Numbered from the stretch's first letter, positions 45,620 to 55,045 are shown. The stretch: 64,000 nt of DNA from UBA7803 sp040219935 (GCA_040219935.1 JAVJUA010000048.1:1-64000); one strand, 5' to 3'. Notes: generated by a model from the letters alone, not told the origin. Made by a program: numbers and translations.

Positions 45620-46594
45620 TCATTCGGTGTCCGTTCGCGTCGCCAGCGCCGTGACCTCACGCTGCATCCGATCCCATTGCGCGAACAGCCAGCTCACCCG
45701 CGCCTCTCTGCCCTCCGGGATGTCCCGGAACGGCACCCGCCAGAAGCGGATGCCGATGCGCGCGCCTATCCAGGCGCCGTTGATCAGGGTGCGAAAGTGG
45801 CTCGAGCCTTCGAAGCCGACGTGGGCGCAGAACAGCAGATCGCGGCCGGGGTTACCCTCGAGCAGTGCCAGGGTGCCTCCCAGCCGGGGTGGCAGCAGGG
45901 TCGGCCAACGCTCGAGCTGCGCCAGCATCTCGGGCTGATTGGCGTACCGGCGGCGCAGCGCGTCCTGCTTCGCCGTCGAGAATCGGGTGCCCTCGGGATA
46001 GATCAGCGCGCCTTCCGACGGGCCGACGTCGGCCACCATGGCGCGAACGCCGCTGCGTGCCCGATCGCTGTCCTGGCCGCCGCGATCGACGAAGAAGTTG
46101 GGCAGCCGATTGCCGACGATGTCGAGGCAGGGGTCGAGCAGCAACTCGCGCTTGAGCACGTAGCGCAGCCGAATTCCGCCCGGAATGGCGTAGAACACCA
46201 TGGGAATCACCGTATCCGCGATGCTGGCATGCCGGGGAAGCACGAACGCGGGCGCGCCGGTCAGTGCGTCGGTGCCGGACACCTCGAAGCGTAGCCGGAA
46301 CAGGCGCTCGGCCAGCACTTTGAGTGCGTTTGCCCACCAGCACTGCAGACGGTAGTTCGCATCCAGGAACTGCTGTCGGCCGCGATGCCGCAGCCAGATC
46401 CAGGCCGCGCTGACGATGCCGGCGCTCTCGCACCACAGATAGCCCAGCACGAACAGCAGCGTGGGCAGGGCACCGCGCAGCCGCGGATGCAGCGACAGCA
46501 GGGCAGCGGCGGCCAGCAGCAGGGGCAGGCTCAGGGTTGCTGCCGTGGTCAGCAGCAGGAACGCGGGCACGGTCAGCAGGCGCCTAAGCAGCAC
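45620..46594 (-). CDS. 1-acylglycerol-3-phosphate O-acyltransferase (PlsC-like)
   Basis: A protein of about 324 residues with two N-terminal hydrophobic segments and an LPLAT domain. The HX4D-like motif is PRHASIADT, with the later IYPEGTRFS as the substrate-binding block. It probably acylates lysophosphatidate or another lysolipid at the inner membrane. The start is uncertain: the GTG at 46594 overlaps the transporter gene by 11 bases, and a GTG at 46570 avoids overlap. Neither has a clear ribosome site. Confidence 0.82.
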   Translation of the reverse strand: MLLRRLLTVPAFLLLTTAATLSLPLLLAAAALLSLHPRLRGALPTLLFVLGYLWCESAGIVSAAWIWLRHRGRQQFLDANYRLQCWWANALKVLAERLFRLRFEVSGTDALTGAPAFVLPRHASIADTVIPMVFYAIPGGIRLRYVLKRELLLDPCLDIVGNRLPNFFVDRGGQDSDRARSGVRAMVADVGPSEGALIYPEGTRFSTAKQDALRRRYANQPEMLAQLERWPTLLPPRLGGTLALLEGNPGRDLLFCAHVGFEGSSHFRTLINGAWIGARIGIRFWRVPFRDIPEGREARVSWLFAQWDRMQREVTALATRTDTE

Positions 46595-47915
46595 GGGGGA
46601 AGAAGCTCGACCGCAGCCAGAGGAATGCCAGAACGCCCATGACGGCATTACTTACCGCGGCGGCAATGAAGATGCCGTGATAGCCGAACGCGGCGTTCAT
46701 CGCCAGCGCCATGGGCACGTACAACAGGAACATGCGGGTGAAGGACAGCACCGTGGACGGAATGGGCTTCCCCAACGCGTTGAATGACGCCGAAGACATC
46801 ATCAGCACCCCCCAGAGGCCGTAGCTCCAGGGTACCACCGTCAGGTAGAACGCGGCGGTCGCGATGACCCCGTCTGTGCTGTCTACCCAGCCGGCGATGG
46901 TGCCGCCGAACAGCACCAGGACCAGCGCTGCCACCAGCCCCCACAGCAGGCAGAACTGGAACGTGACCCGCAACCCGGCCTTCACCCGCTCCGGGCGGTT
47001 GGCTCCCCAGTTCTGGCCAATGAAGGGCCCGATGCTGCCGGACAGCGCGAACAGCAGCATCACGGCCACGGCCTCGATGCGGGTCGCCACGCCAAACCCT
47101 GCCACCACGACCTCGCCGTGGCCGGCCAACATGCGGGTGATGACGGCGGCACTGACGGGACCGATCAGCTGGGTCGCCATGGCGGGCAGGCCGACGTGCA
47201 GAATGCGTCGGCACGAGGCCAGGAAGTTCGAGGTCAGGTCGCGTCCCAGCAGCATGCTGCCTCGGGACACGTAGTACAGCAGCACGGCGGCCGTAACGAG
47301 CCGGGAAATGGCCATGGCCCACGCGGCGCCGGCCAGCTCCAGGCGCGGCAGCCCGAACCAGCCGAAGATGAGAAACGGGTCGAGCGCCAGGTGCAACCCC
47401 GCGCCGGCGGTCATGATCATGCCGGGTATGGTGGCGCTGCCGTTGGCACGCATGATGTTGCCGGCGACCATGGTCAGCGTGAACAGCACGACGCTCGGCA
47501 GGTAGACATTCAGGTAGCCGTGTATGTACGGCATGATCTGCGGCGTGGCGCCCAGCGCCTGGAACAGCGGATCGATGACGAGCCATCCGAGCAGGGACAG
47601 CGCGGCCATCAATCCGGCCACCAGCATCAGGCTGTGCGTACCGAGGCGGCGCACCTCCACACGCTCCCCGGCGCCGACGCTGCGCGCGATCACCGACGAC
47701 GTGCCGATGCCGATGCCCAGGGCAATGCTGGTCAGAATCATGGTGAGCGGGAACGTGAAGGTCACGGCCGCAACCTGATCGGTACCGAGCTGGCCGATGA
47801 AGCCGATCTCCAGCATCGATACCAGGATGTTGCTCGACACGCCCAGCATCATGGGCGCGGTCAGCTTGAACAGTGAACCCGCGACGGGGCCCTGTGTCAG
47901 GTCTCGTGCGCTCAT
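46584..47915 (-). CDS. MATE family efflux transporter
   Basis: A 443-residue protein with twelve hydrophobic segments and the MATE N-terminal pattern (LTQGPVAGSLFKLTAPMMLG, then IGFIGQLGTDQVAAVTFTFP). The duplicated half begins near residue 230. It exports cations, drugs or metabolites in exchange for Na+ or H+. Its 3' end overlaps the acyltransferase gene. A promoter-like pair lies just upstream at 47941-47968. Confidence 0.9.
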   Translation of the reverse strand: MSARDLTQGPVAGSLFKLTAPMMLGVSSNILVSMLEIGFIGQLGTDQVAAVTFTFPLTMILTSIALGIGIGTSSVIARSVGAGERVEVRRLGTHSLMLVAGLMAALSLLGWLVIDPLFQALGATPQIMPYIHGYLNVYLPSVVLFTLTMVAGNIMRANGSATIPGMIMTAGAGLHLALDPFLIFGWFGLPRLELAGAAWAMAISRLVTAAVLLYYVSRGSMLLGRDLTSNFLASCRRILHVGLPAMATQLIGPVSAAVITRMLAGHGEVVVAGFGVATRIEAVAVMLLFALSGSIGPFIGQNWGANRPERVKAGLRVTFQFCLLWGLVAALVLVLFGGTIAGWVDSTDGVIATAAFYLTVVPWSYGLWGVLMMSSASFNALGKPIPSTVLSFTRMFLLYVPMALAMNAAFGYHGIFIAAAVSNAVMGVLAFLWLRSSFFPRAA

Positions 47916-47940
47916 CGGATCGTTTCTGGAGGGACGTTGC

Positions 47941-47968
47941 AGTGTATGGATGCGCTGATCGAAGTCAA
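47941..47968 (-). promoter_or_regulatory. Sigma-70-like promoter for the MATE gene
   Basis: On the minus strand TTGACT (47968-47963) and TACACT (47946-47941) are separated by 16 bases, placing a transcript start about 20 bases before the MATE ATG. The -35 element matches five of six consensus bases and the -10 four of six. Confidence 0.4.
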
Positions 47969-48037
47969 AGCGCCTACCTTGCAGGCGCGGATGTCATTGT
48001 CACATGATTCGAATTCGACCTGAGCAGGCGGCAGACA

Positions 48038-49183
48038 GTGGGCAGTGGCATCGACGGCAAGCTCGACCGGGCATTTCAGCCAGTTGCCGATGCCTTCATG
48101 GAGGGCTTCGAGCGCGGTCGGGATACTGGTGCAGCCGTCGGCGTGGTGCTCGATGGCCGGGTGCTGGTCGACGTCTGGTACGGGCATGCCGACCGACAGC
48201 GTCAAAGGCCATGGCAGTCGGACACCCTGGTGTGCCAGTTCTCCGTCACCAAGGCGATGACGACGCTCTGCGTGCTTCAGGCGGTGGATCGCGGCCTGCT
48301 GAAGCTGGATGAGCCGGTGGTGGCAAGCTGGCCGGAGTTTGCCGCGCACGACAAGCACGAGATCACGTTGCGCCACCTCCTCTGCCACCGCGCAGGCCTG
48401 ATCGGGTTTCACGAGCCCATGCCGGCCGAGCTCTTCGAGGACTGGCAGCACACGACCGAGGCACTGGCTGCCGAGCGTCCCTGGTGGCCGCCGGGAAGTC
48501 GGCACGGTTACCACGCCCGCACCTTCGGCTTTCTGGCAGGAGAGGTCTTCCGCCGTCGAACCGGCCGCAGCATCGGCACCTGGTTTCGCGAAGAAATCGC
48601 CTCACCCAGTGGCATCGATTTCCACATCGGCGTCCCGGAGCACGATCTCGTCCGTTGTGCCGACATCGTGCCGGCGCGCATTCGCGCCGGTGAGCAGCCT
48701 CCGTCGTCGGCAGCCAGGCTGATGAAGGCCATGGGCGACCGAGACTCCTTCACCTGGGCGGCCTTCCAGAACCCGGCCACCCGCCCCGGCCGGGTGAACA
48801 GCGCGGAGCACCGTCGCAGCGAGATGCCGGGCGCCAACGGCCACGGCACGGCCCTGGCCTCCGCCATGGTGCTCGACCGTTTTGCCAGCCTCGTGTCGGC
48901 GGAGCTGCTCGCCGAGGCCACGACGACGCATTCGAGCGGTGACGATCCTGTGCTGGTATCACCCACCCGCTTTGGTTTGGGGCTCATGCTGCACGACGAC
49001 GCCTGCCCGATCGGCCTCACAACAGGCAGCTACGGGCACGCCGGTGCCGGGGGCGCCGTCGTCTTTCACGACCCCGAGCAACGTCTGAGCCTCTGCTTTG
49101 CCATGAATCAACTCGAACCCGGCGTGATCACCGGCGGCTCGTCGGCGTCCCTCGTCACCAAGGCGGTGTATGAATGTCTATGA
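48038..49183 (+). CDS. Serine hydrolase, class C beta-lactamase/EstB family
   Basis: A 381-residue beta-lactamase-fold protein without a signal peptide. The nucleophile motif is SVTK (about 68-71). The usual Tyr-x-Asn is represented by GYHAR and the third box by GHAG, so it is more likely an esterase or peptidase than a beta-lactamase. The GTG at 48038 is the most likely start. Its stop overlaps the next gene start by 10 bases, so it is coupled with the amidohydrolase. A decayed relative may exist at 34679. Confidence 0.87.
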   Translation: MGSGIDGKLDRAFQPVADAFMEGFERGRDTGAAVGVVLDGRVLVDVWYGHADRQRQRPWQSDTLVCQFSVTKAMTTLCVLQAVDRGLLKLDEPVVASWPEFAAHDKHEITLRHLLCHRAGLIGFHEPMPAELFEDWQHTTEALAAERPWWPPGSRHGYHARTFGFLAGEVFRRRTGRSIGTWFREEIASPSGIDFHIGVPEHDLVRCADIVPARIRAGEQPPSSAARLMKAMGDRDSFTWAAFQNPATRPGRVNSAEHRRSEMPGANGHGTALASAMVLDRFASLVSAELLAEATTTHSSGDDPVLVSPTRFGLGLMLHDDACPIGLTTGSYGHAGAGGAVVFHDPEQRLSLCFAMNQLEPGVITGGSSASLVTKAVYECL

Positions 49184-50265
49184 ACCGAGATCAGGCCTGG
49201 CTCGTCGATTGCGATGCTCACGTTCTGGAGCCCGCCAACCTCTGGCTCGAGTACCTGGAGCCGGAGTTTCGAGATCGCGCGATCAGAGTGGAGGTTCGAG
49301 ACGGCGTGGAGCATCTCATCATCGCCGAGCAGGTCGTGCTGCAGGGGGTGGTCGCCGGCCTCGGCGGTGCGGAAGCCGACAAGCGAAAGCTGTTCAGCGG
49401 CGAGATGTCGTACCTGCGCGACAACCCGCTGGACAGCTACGATCCGGTAGCGCGTGCCAAGCGCATGGACGAATGGGGCTTCTCCCACGCAGTCCTGTTT
49501 CCCACCATCGGCATTCTGCCGTTTCCGACCGACGACTCGGATCTCGCCAACGCCTACTGCCGGGCCTACAACAATTGGATGCGCGAATTCTGCGAAACCG
49601 TGCCAGGCAGGTTTCTGCCGGTTGCCCTGGTGAACTGGCACGACGTGGACGCTGCCGCTGCCGAGCTCGATCGCTGCATCTCCAACGGCTTCAAGGCACT
49701 GTTCGCCCCGCCGGAGACGATCTCCGGCAAGCGCCCGGGTGATGCCCATTTCGACCCCCTCTGGGCTCGGTGCCAGGATGCGAACATTCCCGCCTGCTTC
49801 CACGTCATCGTGCGATTCGGTGGAGCTGGCGTTCCGTTCGCCGCCTGGCACGCCACCACACCGGGGCCGCTGTTCGGCTTCGGCCTGGGCGGCACCGGCC
49901 AGCTCATTCCGGCGATTGCCAGCGTCGTGACCGATGGCCTGTTCGAGCGGTTCCCCAGGCTAAAGGTTGTCAGCGTCGAGGCCGGGTGCGGCTACGCCCC
50001 GTACTTGATGGATCGTCTCGATGCGAAGTACGAAGCGTTCCATGACATCGTGTCGCTACCCAAGCGACCGAGCGAGTACATTCGCAGCAACGTCTACTTC
50101 GTGGCAGAGCAAGGCGAGAGAACGATCGGCGAGGCGTTGGCGTTGGTTGGCGAGGACCGGATTCTGTGGGGGAGTGATTATCCGCATGTTGATGCGCTTG
50201 ACGTCGACAAGAACCTTCCACTCGCGTGGAAACAGTTAGCGGCGAACGCATTTGGAGTTTTCTGA
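49174..50265 (+). CDS. Amidohydrolase family 2 protein
   Basis: A 363-residue TIM-barrel hydrolase or decarboxylase. It has the N-terminal VDCDAHVLEPANLW metal motif (about 11-24), a later CFHVIVRFGG segment and the C-terminal GSDYPHVDALD (about 335-345). Relatives include ACMSD-like decarboxylases and lactonases. ATGs at 49174 and 49180 are both possible; the second would give the common ATGA overlap. Its 3' end overlaps the convergent histidine kinase gene by 30 bases and marks the edge where base composition changes. Confidence 0.86.
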   Translation: MSMNRDQAWLVDCDAHVLEPANLWLEYLEPEFRDRAIRVEVRDGVEHLIIAEQVVLQGVVAGLGGAEADKRKLFSGEMSYLRDNPLDSYDPVARAKRMDEWGFSHAVLFPTIGILPFPTDDSDLANAYCRAYNNWMREFCETVPGRFLPVALVNWHDVDAAAAELDRCISNGFKALFAPPETISGKRPGDAHFDPLWARCQDANIPACFHVIVRFGGAGVPFAAWHATTPGPLFGFGLGGTGQLIPAIASVVTDGLFERFPRLKVVSVEAGCGYAPYLMDRLDAKYEAFHDIVSLPKRPSEYIRSNVYFVAEQGERTIGEALALVGEDRILWGSDYPHVDALDVDKNLPLAWKQLAANAFGVF

Positions 50266-51609
50266 GGCCGCGTGACGTGGAAAGAGCAGGCGGAAGGTTG
50301 TGTACTGACCCTCTCGCGAGTCACAAAGGATTTCTCCGCCAATCGACTCCATGACCATTTTGCAGAAGCTGAGGCCGATTCCTGCGCCTTGACCGTCACC
50401 TGCCGAGACGAATCGATCGAATATGTGTGGCTGGAGATTCGACGGTATTCCAGTTCCTGTATCAGTGACCACAACTACCGGTTGCTGGTCTTCATCTATG
50501 TCGACCAAGATAGAAAGCGAGCCGCTGCCACTCCTTTGCACGTAGAACAGCCCATTTTTGATTAGGTTGAAAAGGACGTGAACCATGAGCGGCGGCGGCG
50601 CGAGTATGGAGAAATCGGTTCGGACTTCATGGTGCAAAAGTTTGCGTTCGTTTGAGTTGTTGAACGGGAATCGGTCTACGGCCTCTCTGACGACTTCAGA
50701 GACCCGAACACTTTGGAATGATGCGGGTGAGGGCGGAGTTTCGGAAGTGTTTAGCAATAGCATATTGATTATGGTGTTGGCGTACCGGACCTCGCCTTGA
50801 ATCATGTCCATTCCGGTCTGTACTCGAGTCAGTTGCTCGTGTGAAACCGCGGGGAGAGCCAGGCCATGGGATTCCGCTTGCTTGTACGATTGAACCAGTT
50901 TAGGCATGAGCAGCGCTGCCGCATTGGACTGCAAGCCTATGCTCGCTAGTGGTGTTCGCAGTTCGTGGGCAATGTTGCTGCCAATCGCAGACGCGGCACG
51001 AAGTTGCTCCGCTTGAACCGCGTGCACGTTTCTGTTGGTAATGCTGCCAATGATCAGAACTGTCAAGTAGACGGGAAAGGGATAAAGCCATGCGTCCATT
51101 AGGGCCTCAGCGTTTAGCCCCTGAGCGTTGACCTGAGGGAGGTTCAGGCAAATGGCGAACACCAGGGCGGTTGAGATAACCCAGAGCATGGCGGCCAAGA
51201 CGCCACTGTTGGTCACTTGAATGAGGATGAATAGAGCGACCAGGTATTGATAAACCCAGATAGGCGATAGGCTGCTATCTGGCGGGGAGTAGGCAGCGTT
51301 CGCTGTCAACAGTAAGCCGAAGCTGAATGGAAGAACCAGCGCTACCGTTGTTAGCCAGACTAAGTCGATGTTCTCTTGAAACAGCCTTGGAAGCCTGTCG
51401 TGAAATAGAAGCGGCAGGCCAAAGCACCCCATCATCACTCGGACATAGAGCGCGTCAATGTGAGATGTGACTACCCAACTCTCTACGATGGTGGCGAGAG
51501 GCGCAACCAGCACAACGATTGCGCCAAAGACTTTAGCGTGCCTATGGCTGTATCGCCAACTTCTCTGCGCTAGCGCTCTGAAGTCTTGAGAGAGTGATGA
51601 TGGCGACAT
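50236..51609 (-). CDS. Membrane histidine kinase with CqsS/LqsS-like sensor
   Basis: A 457-residue sensor kinase. Residues about 25-195 form five to seven membrane segments with almost no periplasmic loop. The segment FGLPLLFHDRLPRLFQ followed by ALVLPFSFGLLL resembles the sensor of CqsS and LqsS, which detect alpha-hydroxyketone signals. The kinase core has an H-box IAHELRTPLASI (H215), N-box HVLFNLIKNGLFYV, G1 DTGTGIP, F box HIFDRF and G2 GAGIGLSF, all intact. Unlike CqsS it has no receiver domain, and no response regulator is in the window. It is last of three minus-strand genes, 24 bases after the methyltransferase. Confidence 0.83.
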   Translation of the reverse strand: MSPSSLSQDFRALAQRSWRYSHRHAKVFGAIVVLVAPLATIVESWVVTSHIDALYVRVMMGCFGLPLLFHDRLPRLFQENIDLVWLTTVALVLPFSFGLLLTANAAYSPPDSSLSPIWVYQYLVALFILIQVTNSGVLAAMLWVISTALVFAICLNLPQVNAQGLNAEALMDAWLYPFPVYLTVLIIGSITNRNVHAVQAEQLRAASAIGSNIAHELRTPLASIGLQSNAAALLMPKLVQSYKQAESHGLALPAVSHEQLTRVQTGMDMIQGEVRYANTIINMLLLNTSETPPSPASFQSVRVSEVVREAVDRFPFNNSNERKLLHHEVRTDFSILAPPPLMVHVLFNLIKNGLFYVQRSGSGSLSILVDIDEDQQPVVVVTDTGTGIPSNLQPHIFDRFVSAGDGQGAGIGLSFCKMVMESIGGEILCDSREGQYTTFRLLFPRHAASENSKCVRR

Positions 51610-51633
51610 ATGGTCGTTGCATCTCAGTTTTGT

Positions 51634-52386
51634 CTATGCCTTCACGCACACGGCCATGTCTGCATAGTTCCGATAGCATCTCGATGCTTCGAGAACGTTG
51701 AATCCAGCCTCGGATAAGGACTGCTTGAACGCCTCTGTTGAGTGCAACCAGTACCTGCCTGACTCTTGTCCCTTGGAAGTCTTGATGTTCTGCTTGATCA
51801 CCTCTCGGGCTTCAATGAGCGCTCGAGCGTACCTTCCCACTCGGTTCGCTTTTATGGACTCCCGGAAGAGGTAGAAGGTCCAGTCTAGGGTGCTTTGCCG
51901 TCGGCCGAAGTCGATGATGAACAGCCGTCCATTGTTCCGAAGCCACCCGTGGGCATGTCGTAGAACGCCTCCTCGATCAGGAAACGCATACAGCGCGTTG
52001 ATACAGATGATTAGGTCAAAGGACTGCTCGGGGAAGGTCGTCTCCTCGGCGGTTCGGTGGAGAGTTGTTACTCGGGAAAGGCCTGCCGCGTGATACTTTC
52101 CGTTTGCAATGTCGATCATTCGAGCATCTGCGTCAACGTGCCAGAAGGAGGCGTTTGGCAAATGTTCGCTAAGCTGCAGAATGTAGTTGCCTGTGCCCGC
52201 GCCTAGATCGCACACCCGAGCATCGTCGGGTAGGTTCCATTGCGGCAGCCTGCGAATCAGCATTTCAATGTTCTGCTGATAGGCAGGGTTGAGAGCGCAC
52301 ATTTCGTCGTAGCTTCGCGCGTATGCGTCCCAGTCCATTTCGTCGGACTTTCTGGTTGTCGCTGCCTCTTGTTCGATTGCGCTCAA
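51634..52386 (-). CDS. SAM-dependent methyltransferase in signalling island
   Basis: A 250-residue class I methyltransferase. The SAM motif is ARVCDLGAGTGNYILQLS (about 56-73), with the acidic Asp in HVDADARMIDIA and a post-I motif FDLIICINALYAFP. The remainder (RYWLHSTEAFKQSLSEAGF) fits small-molecule methyltransferases. The TTG start at 52386 lies one base after the exporter stop and has AAGGAGAA upstream. It could modify the product of the acyltransferase in the divergent operon (inference). The substrate is unknown. Confidence 0.82.
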   Translation of the reverse strand: MSAIEQEAATTRKSDEMDWDAYARSYDEMCALNPAYQQNIEMLIRRLPQWNLPDDARVCDLGAGTGNYILQLSEHLPNASFWHVDADARMIDIANGKYHAAGLSRVTTLHRTAEETTFPEQSFDLIICINALYAFPDRGGVLRHAHGWLRNNGRLFIIDFGRRQSTLDWTFYLFRESIKANRVGRYARALIEAREVIKQNIKTSKGQESGRYWLHSTEAFKQSLSEAGFNVLEASRCYRNYADMAVCVKA

Positions 52387-52387
52387 A

Positions 52388-54667
52388 CTATGTTCTCCTT
52401 GAGTTTGTGCGGTGCGTCGTTTGCCACACCATCATTCGTGGAAGGAACGCGAAGTTAAAGGCCAGAGCGGTTGCGATGATTAGGCAGGTCACCGTACCGA
52501 AGTTGCTGTTGACCTCAAAGCTGGACAGCATCAAGAGTGACAGCCCGACGCCCATAACAACGCTGGTGGCGACTATCGCCGTACCAGCGCGATGCGTCGC
52601 GTATGCCGCCGCGGCTATTGCGTCCAACTCGAGTCTGCGTTGTGCATCTATGAATCTATAGATGTAGTGTGCGGCATCGTCTACGACCACTCCGATAGTG
52701 AGGGCTATGATGGCTGTCGCTGCGAGCCCGATATCCGAGCTGAGCCAGCCCCAAATTCCGAAGCCAGCCAGAACCGGCAGTACCGTCGCCAGCAATGCGA
52801 CGAGTGACAAGCGTAGGCTGCGAAAGGTGGCTCCTACAACCAGGGCTGTGAACGAAAGGCTGGCTGCGATTCCAGTGATCATCGACTTGATGTTCATCAT
52901 GGAGAGATGGGCTACCGGAACGTTCTCTCCCGTGACTGTTAGTGCAAATTGCGAATTCGTTGACTCATGCCAGTCGTACACGGCGGATTCTAGGTGCTGA
53001 ATGTCGTTCGACGTCGAGTGCTTGAGTAAGACAGATGCTCTCGCGGAGTCCTGGGTACTGTTGATTAGGTCTGTGTTGGATTGGCCGATCTGCAATGAGA
53101 GCTCGTACACTAGGAACAGCTGAGCTAGTTCATCTGTCGATGAGATCTGCGATAGCTCCTCATTCGAAAACGCAATCGCGACTTCCTTCATTACGTCAGA
53201 AAATGAGAGCACGTTGGCCACGGACGGCAGTGATCTGGTGTAGTGCCCAAGCTGATCCAAGTGCTTCAGGAAGTCCGGGTCGAACGCGGTTCCGGAGGGG
53301 TTTCTTAACACAAGTTCTATGTGGTTTGGTCCGGCCAGGAGTTCGGTCGCCCTGTCAGTGTTGACTCTGAACTCGATTGACTCGTCGAAGAAGTGAACGA
53401 AGTCCTCGTTGATTCTGAGTTGACCAAGGCCGGCAATGCACACCAGGAGAAGTATCCAGTAGTAGCCCTTATGGTCATTGCCATCCTCCACTCGGCGAGC
53501 ATAGCGATTGACGAGGCTCTGGGTCAGTGTGTTCAGCCCTCGATTCTTCACGCTCCCAACGAACGTCAGGAGGACTGGGAGTATGGTTAGGGTAAGTAGG
53601 CAGCCTATGAGCACCCCGAGTGCCGAAAGGACGCCGAGTTGTCTAATCGGAGGGGAGTCAACGGACCACAGCGAACTCAGGCTCACGGCAGACGTAAGTG
53701 CACTTATGAAGATCGGTGTGAGGTTTGACGCAACTGACGCTTTTGCCTGCGCATGAATCTCGGCGGGAGAGGCTCTTGAAGGAAGATTGCGGCTGAAGTG
53801 GACTGCGACATGCATGGAACTGGCCACGACCAGCGTGAACACGATGAGTGGCACAATAGAGGTGGCATTGTTTATCACGTGCCCCGCCCAGCCAGCCGTT
53901 CCGAGGGTGGCTGCTATGCTCATGATCCCGAGAAGTACAACCGCTGTAGCGAGCCGAAAGCTGCCCAAGATCAGATACAACAGCATTGAGATCACGGCCA
54001 GAGATGCTGGCAGAAGAACGCCCAAGTCCTCGGCGGTAGCCTCGGCAAAGGCGGCCATCATTGGTACCCCGCCTGTGAAAAAAATCTCAAGATCTGGGTA
54101 CTTGGCTTTGAACTCTCTAGTGACCTGTCGCGCGTGATCATGGATCTCTTCGATCAGGCCGACCATTCCGCGTTCGACTGCGAGGGTGGTCAGGACTCCC
54201 GTAGCTGTACCATCAGGACTAACGAGGCGGTTGACGATGTGCGGGCTGTACAACCCATCAGGCTCCTGACAGGTCTCTGGATCTGGTTCGCACGCCCAGT
54301 CGAGTAGGGATTGAACAACTACAGTGCCGTCTGGTGCGGTCGCCGGTCTCGGGTAGTTCCAAAGGCTGTCCACACGAATGGAGTGGGGAATCCGGCGCGC
54401 GCGCTCATCTAGCCATCGAATTGCTGCGGGGAAGTCTCCTTCAACGACGGTGAACGGGGCGGAAACAACGAACAACACGTTGTCGTTGGCCGCGAACTCG
54501 TTCTCGAAGGCGAGTTGATCAAGGAAGTAGTGGTTGTTCGGGCCATAGAACACGCGGTTGTCGGTAGAGATCTGAATTCCGATGGCACCAACGGAGGCGG
54601 CCACTAGAAGTATTGCGCCAAGGGCAACAACCGGCAGCCTATGCCGGAGGAGTAAGTCTAGAAACAC
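52388..54667 (-). CDS. MMPL/RND-family exporter (HAE3-like)
   Basis: A 759-residue inner-membrane transporter with twelve predicted membrane segments in two repeats. It has a first helix at about 10-30, a large periplasmic domain to about 215, five helices to about 370, a second loop of about 420-590 and a final bundle. The proton-relay signature GVVVDDAAHYIYRF is near residue 670. Family members export lipids, hopanoids or other amphiphiles. The GTG start at 54667 has GGAG five bases upstream. It is the first gene of the leftward operon, divergent from the cyclase, and a natural exporter for an acylated product. Confidence 0.87.
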   Translation of the reverse strand: MFLDLLLRHRLPVVALGAILLVAASVGAIGIQISTDNRVFYGPNNHYFLDQLAFENEFAANDNVLFVVSAPFTVVEGDFPAAIRWLDERARRIPHSIRVDSLWNYPRPATAPDGTVVVQSLLDWACEPDPETCQEPDGLYSPHIVNRLVSPDGTATGVLTTLAVERGMVGLIEEIHDHARQVTREFKAKYPDLEIFFTGGVPMMAAFAEATAEDLGVLLPASLAVISMLLYLILGSFRLATAVVLLGIMSIAATLGTAGWAGHVINNATSIVPLIVFTLVVASSMHVAVHFSRNLPSRASPAEIHAQAKASVASNLTPIFISALTSAVSLSSLWSVDSPPIRQLGVLSALGVLIGCLLTLTILPVLLTFVGSVKNRGLNTLTQSLVNRYARRVEDGNDHKGYYWILLLVCIAGLGQLRINEDFVHFFDESIEFRVNTDRATELLAGPNHIELVLRNPSGTAFDPDFLKHLDQLGHYTRSLPSVANVLSFSDVMKEVAIAFSNEELSQISSTDELAQLFLVYELSLQIGQSNTDLINSTQDSARASVLLKHSTSNDIQHLESAVYDWHESTNSQFALTVTGENVPVAHLSMMNIKSMITGIAASLSFTALVVGATFRSLRLSLVALLATVLPVLAGFGIWGWLSSDIGLAATAIIALTIGVVVDDAAHYIYRFIDAQRRLELDAIAAAAYATHRAGTAIVATSVVMGVGLSLLMLSSFEVNSNFGTVTCLIIATALAFNFAFLPRMMVWQTTHRTNSRRT

Positions 54668-54709
54668 CGCCGCTCCGTCTGGTCTTCTTGGGTTCCTTGG
54701 GTCCGCCCG

Positions 54710-54735
54710 GGTGGCAGGTCATCGAAACTGCCACC
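54710..54735. promoter_or_regulatory. Inverted repeat upstream of the exporter operon
   Basis: GGTGGCAG (54710-54717) and CTGCCACC (54728-54735) are perfect 8-base inverted arms with a 10-base spacer. The dyad lies 43-68 bases upstream of the exporter GTG. Its size fits a dimeric activator or repressor site, or a leader hairpin. No cognate regulator gene is present. Confidence 0.5.
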
Positions 54736-54915
54736 TACTACTTACCTGCCTCGAATGGCAACTTCGATGTCAGGCTTTGGCGACGTGGCGACCGGGGAAT
54801 ATTAGCGGCAATCGAAGTGAAGAGGCGAAAAATTGACAGGTGACTGATCTGGTCTTTACTAGATGTGGCTTGGCCCGTTCAGACTCGATGTTGATTCAAG
54901 AAGACCGCCGCCAAA

Positions 54916-54939
54916 ATAAGCAACAAAGATGCTTATAAT
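54916..54939 (+). promoter_or_regulatory. TATAAT box with overlapping 7-bp dyad
   Basis: A perfect -10 hexamer TATAAT lies at 54934-54939. ATAAGCA (54916-54922) and TGCTTAT (54930-54936) are inverted arms around seven bases, and the right arm overlaps the hexamer. No good -35 element is seen 16-18 bases upstream, so an activator, or an overlapping repressor, is likely. It would drive the cyclase and PilZ-acyltransferase genes. Confidence 0.5.
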
Positions 54940-55045
54940 GCTGGAGCGCAGGAGGTCAAGCTAGGGAAATGCGGGCTCGTGCACCGCATAAGTGAGTCGG
55001 TAAAAGGGGCGACTGCGCATGCATGGTCGTGAGTTGGAGTAGCCG

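Larger units (their letters stand above)
54668..55045. other. Divergent intergenic region of the island
   Basis: These 378 bases separate the two island operons. They hold an 8-bp dyad near the exporter start and a 7-bp dyad overlapping a TATAAT box on the cyclase side, both listed separately. A short plus-strand frame ending at 54843 is present but not convincing as a gene. The leader between TATAAT and the cyclase GTG is about 100 bases long. Confidence 0.55.

Noticed and set aside
54613..54843. A plus-strand frame of about 76 codons ending AAIEVKRRKIDR near the exporter start
   Set aside because: The ending faintly recalls a PD-(D/E)xK nuclease strand. It is short, overlaps the exporter start and has no ribosome site, so I treat it as chance or a tiny remnant.
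54969..54995. A possible eight-codon leader peptide before the cyclase gene
   Set aside because: It has a purine-rich site, but no attenuator-like structure or repeated codon follows, so there is no support for a regulatory leader.
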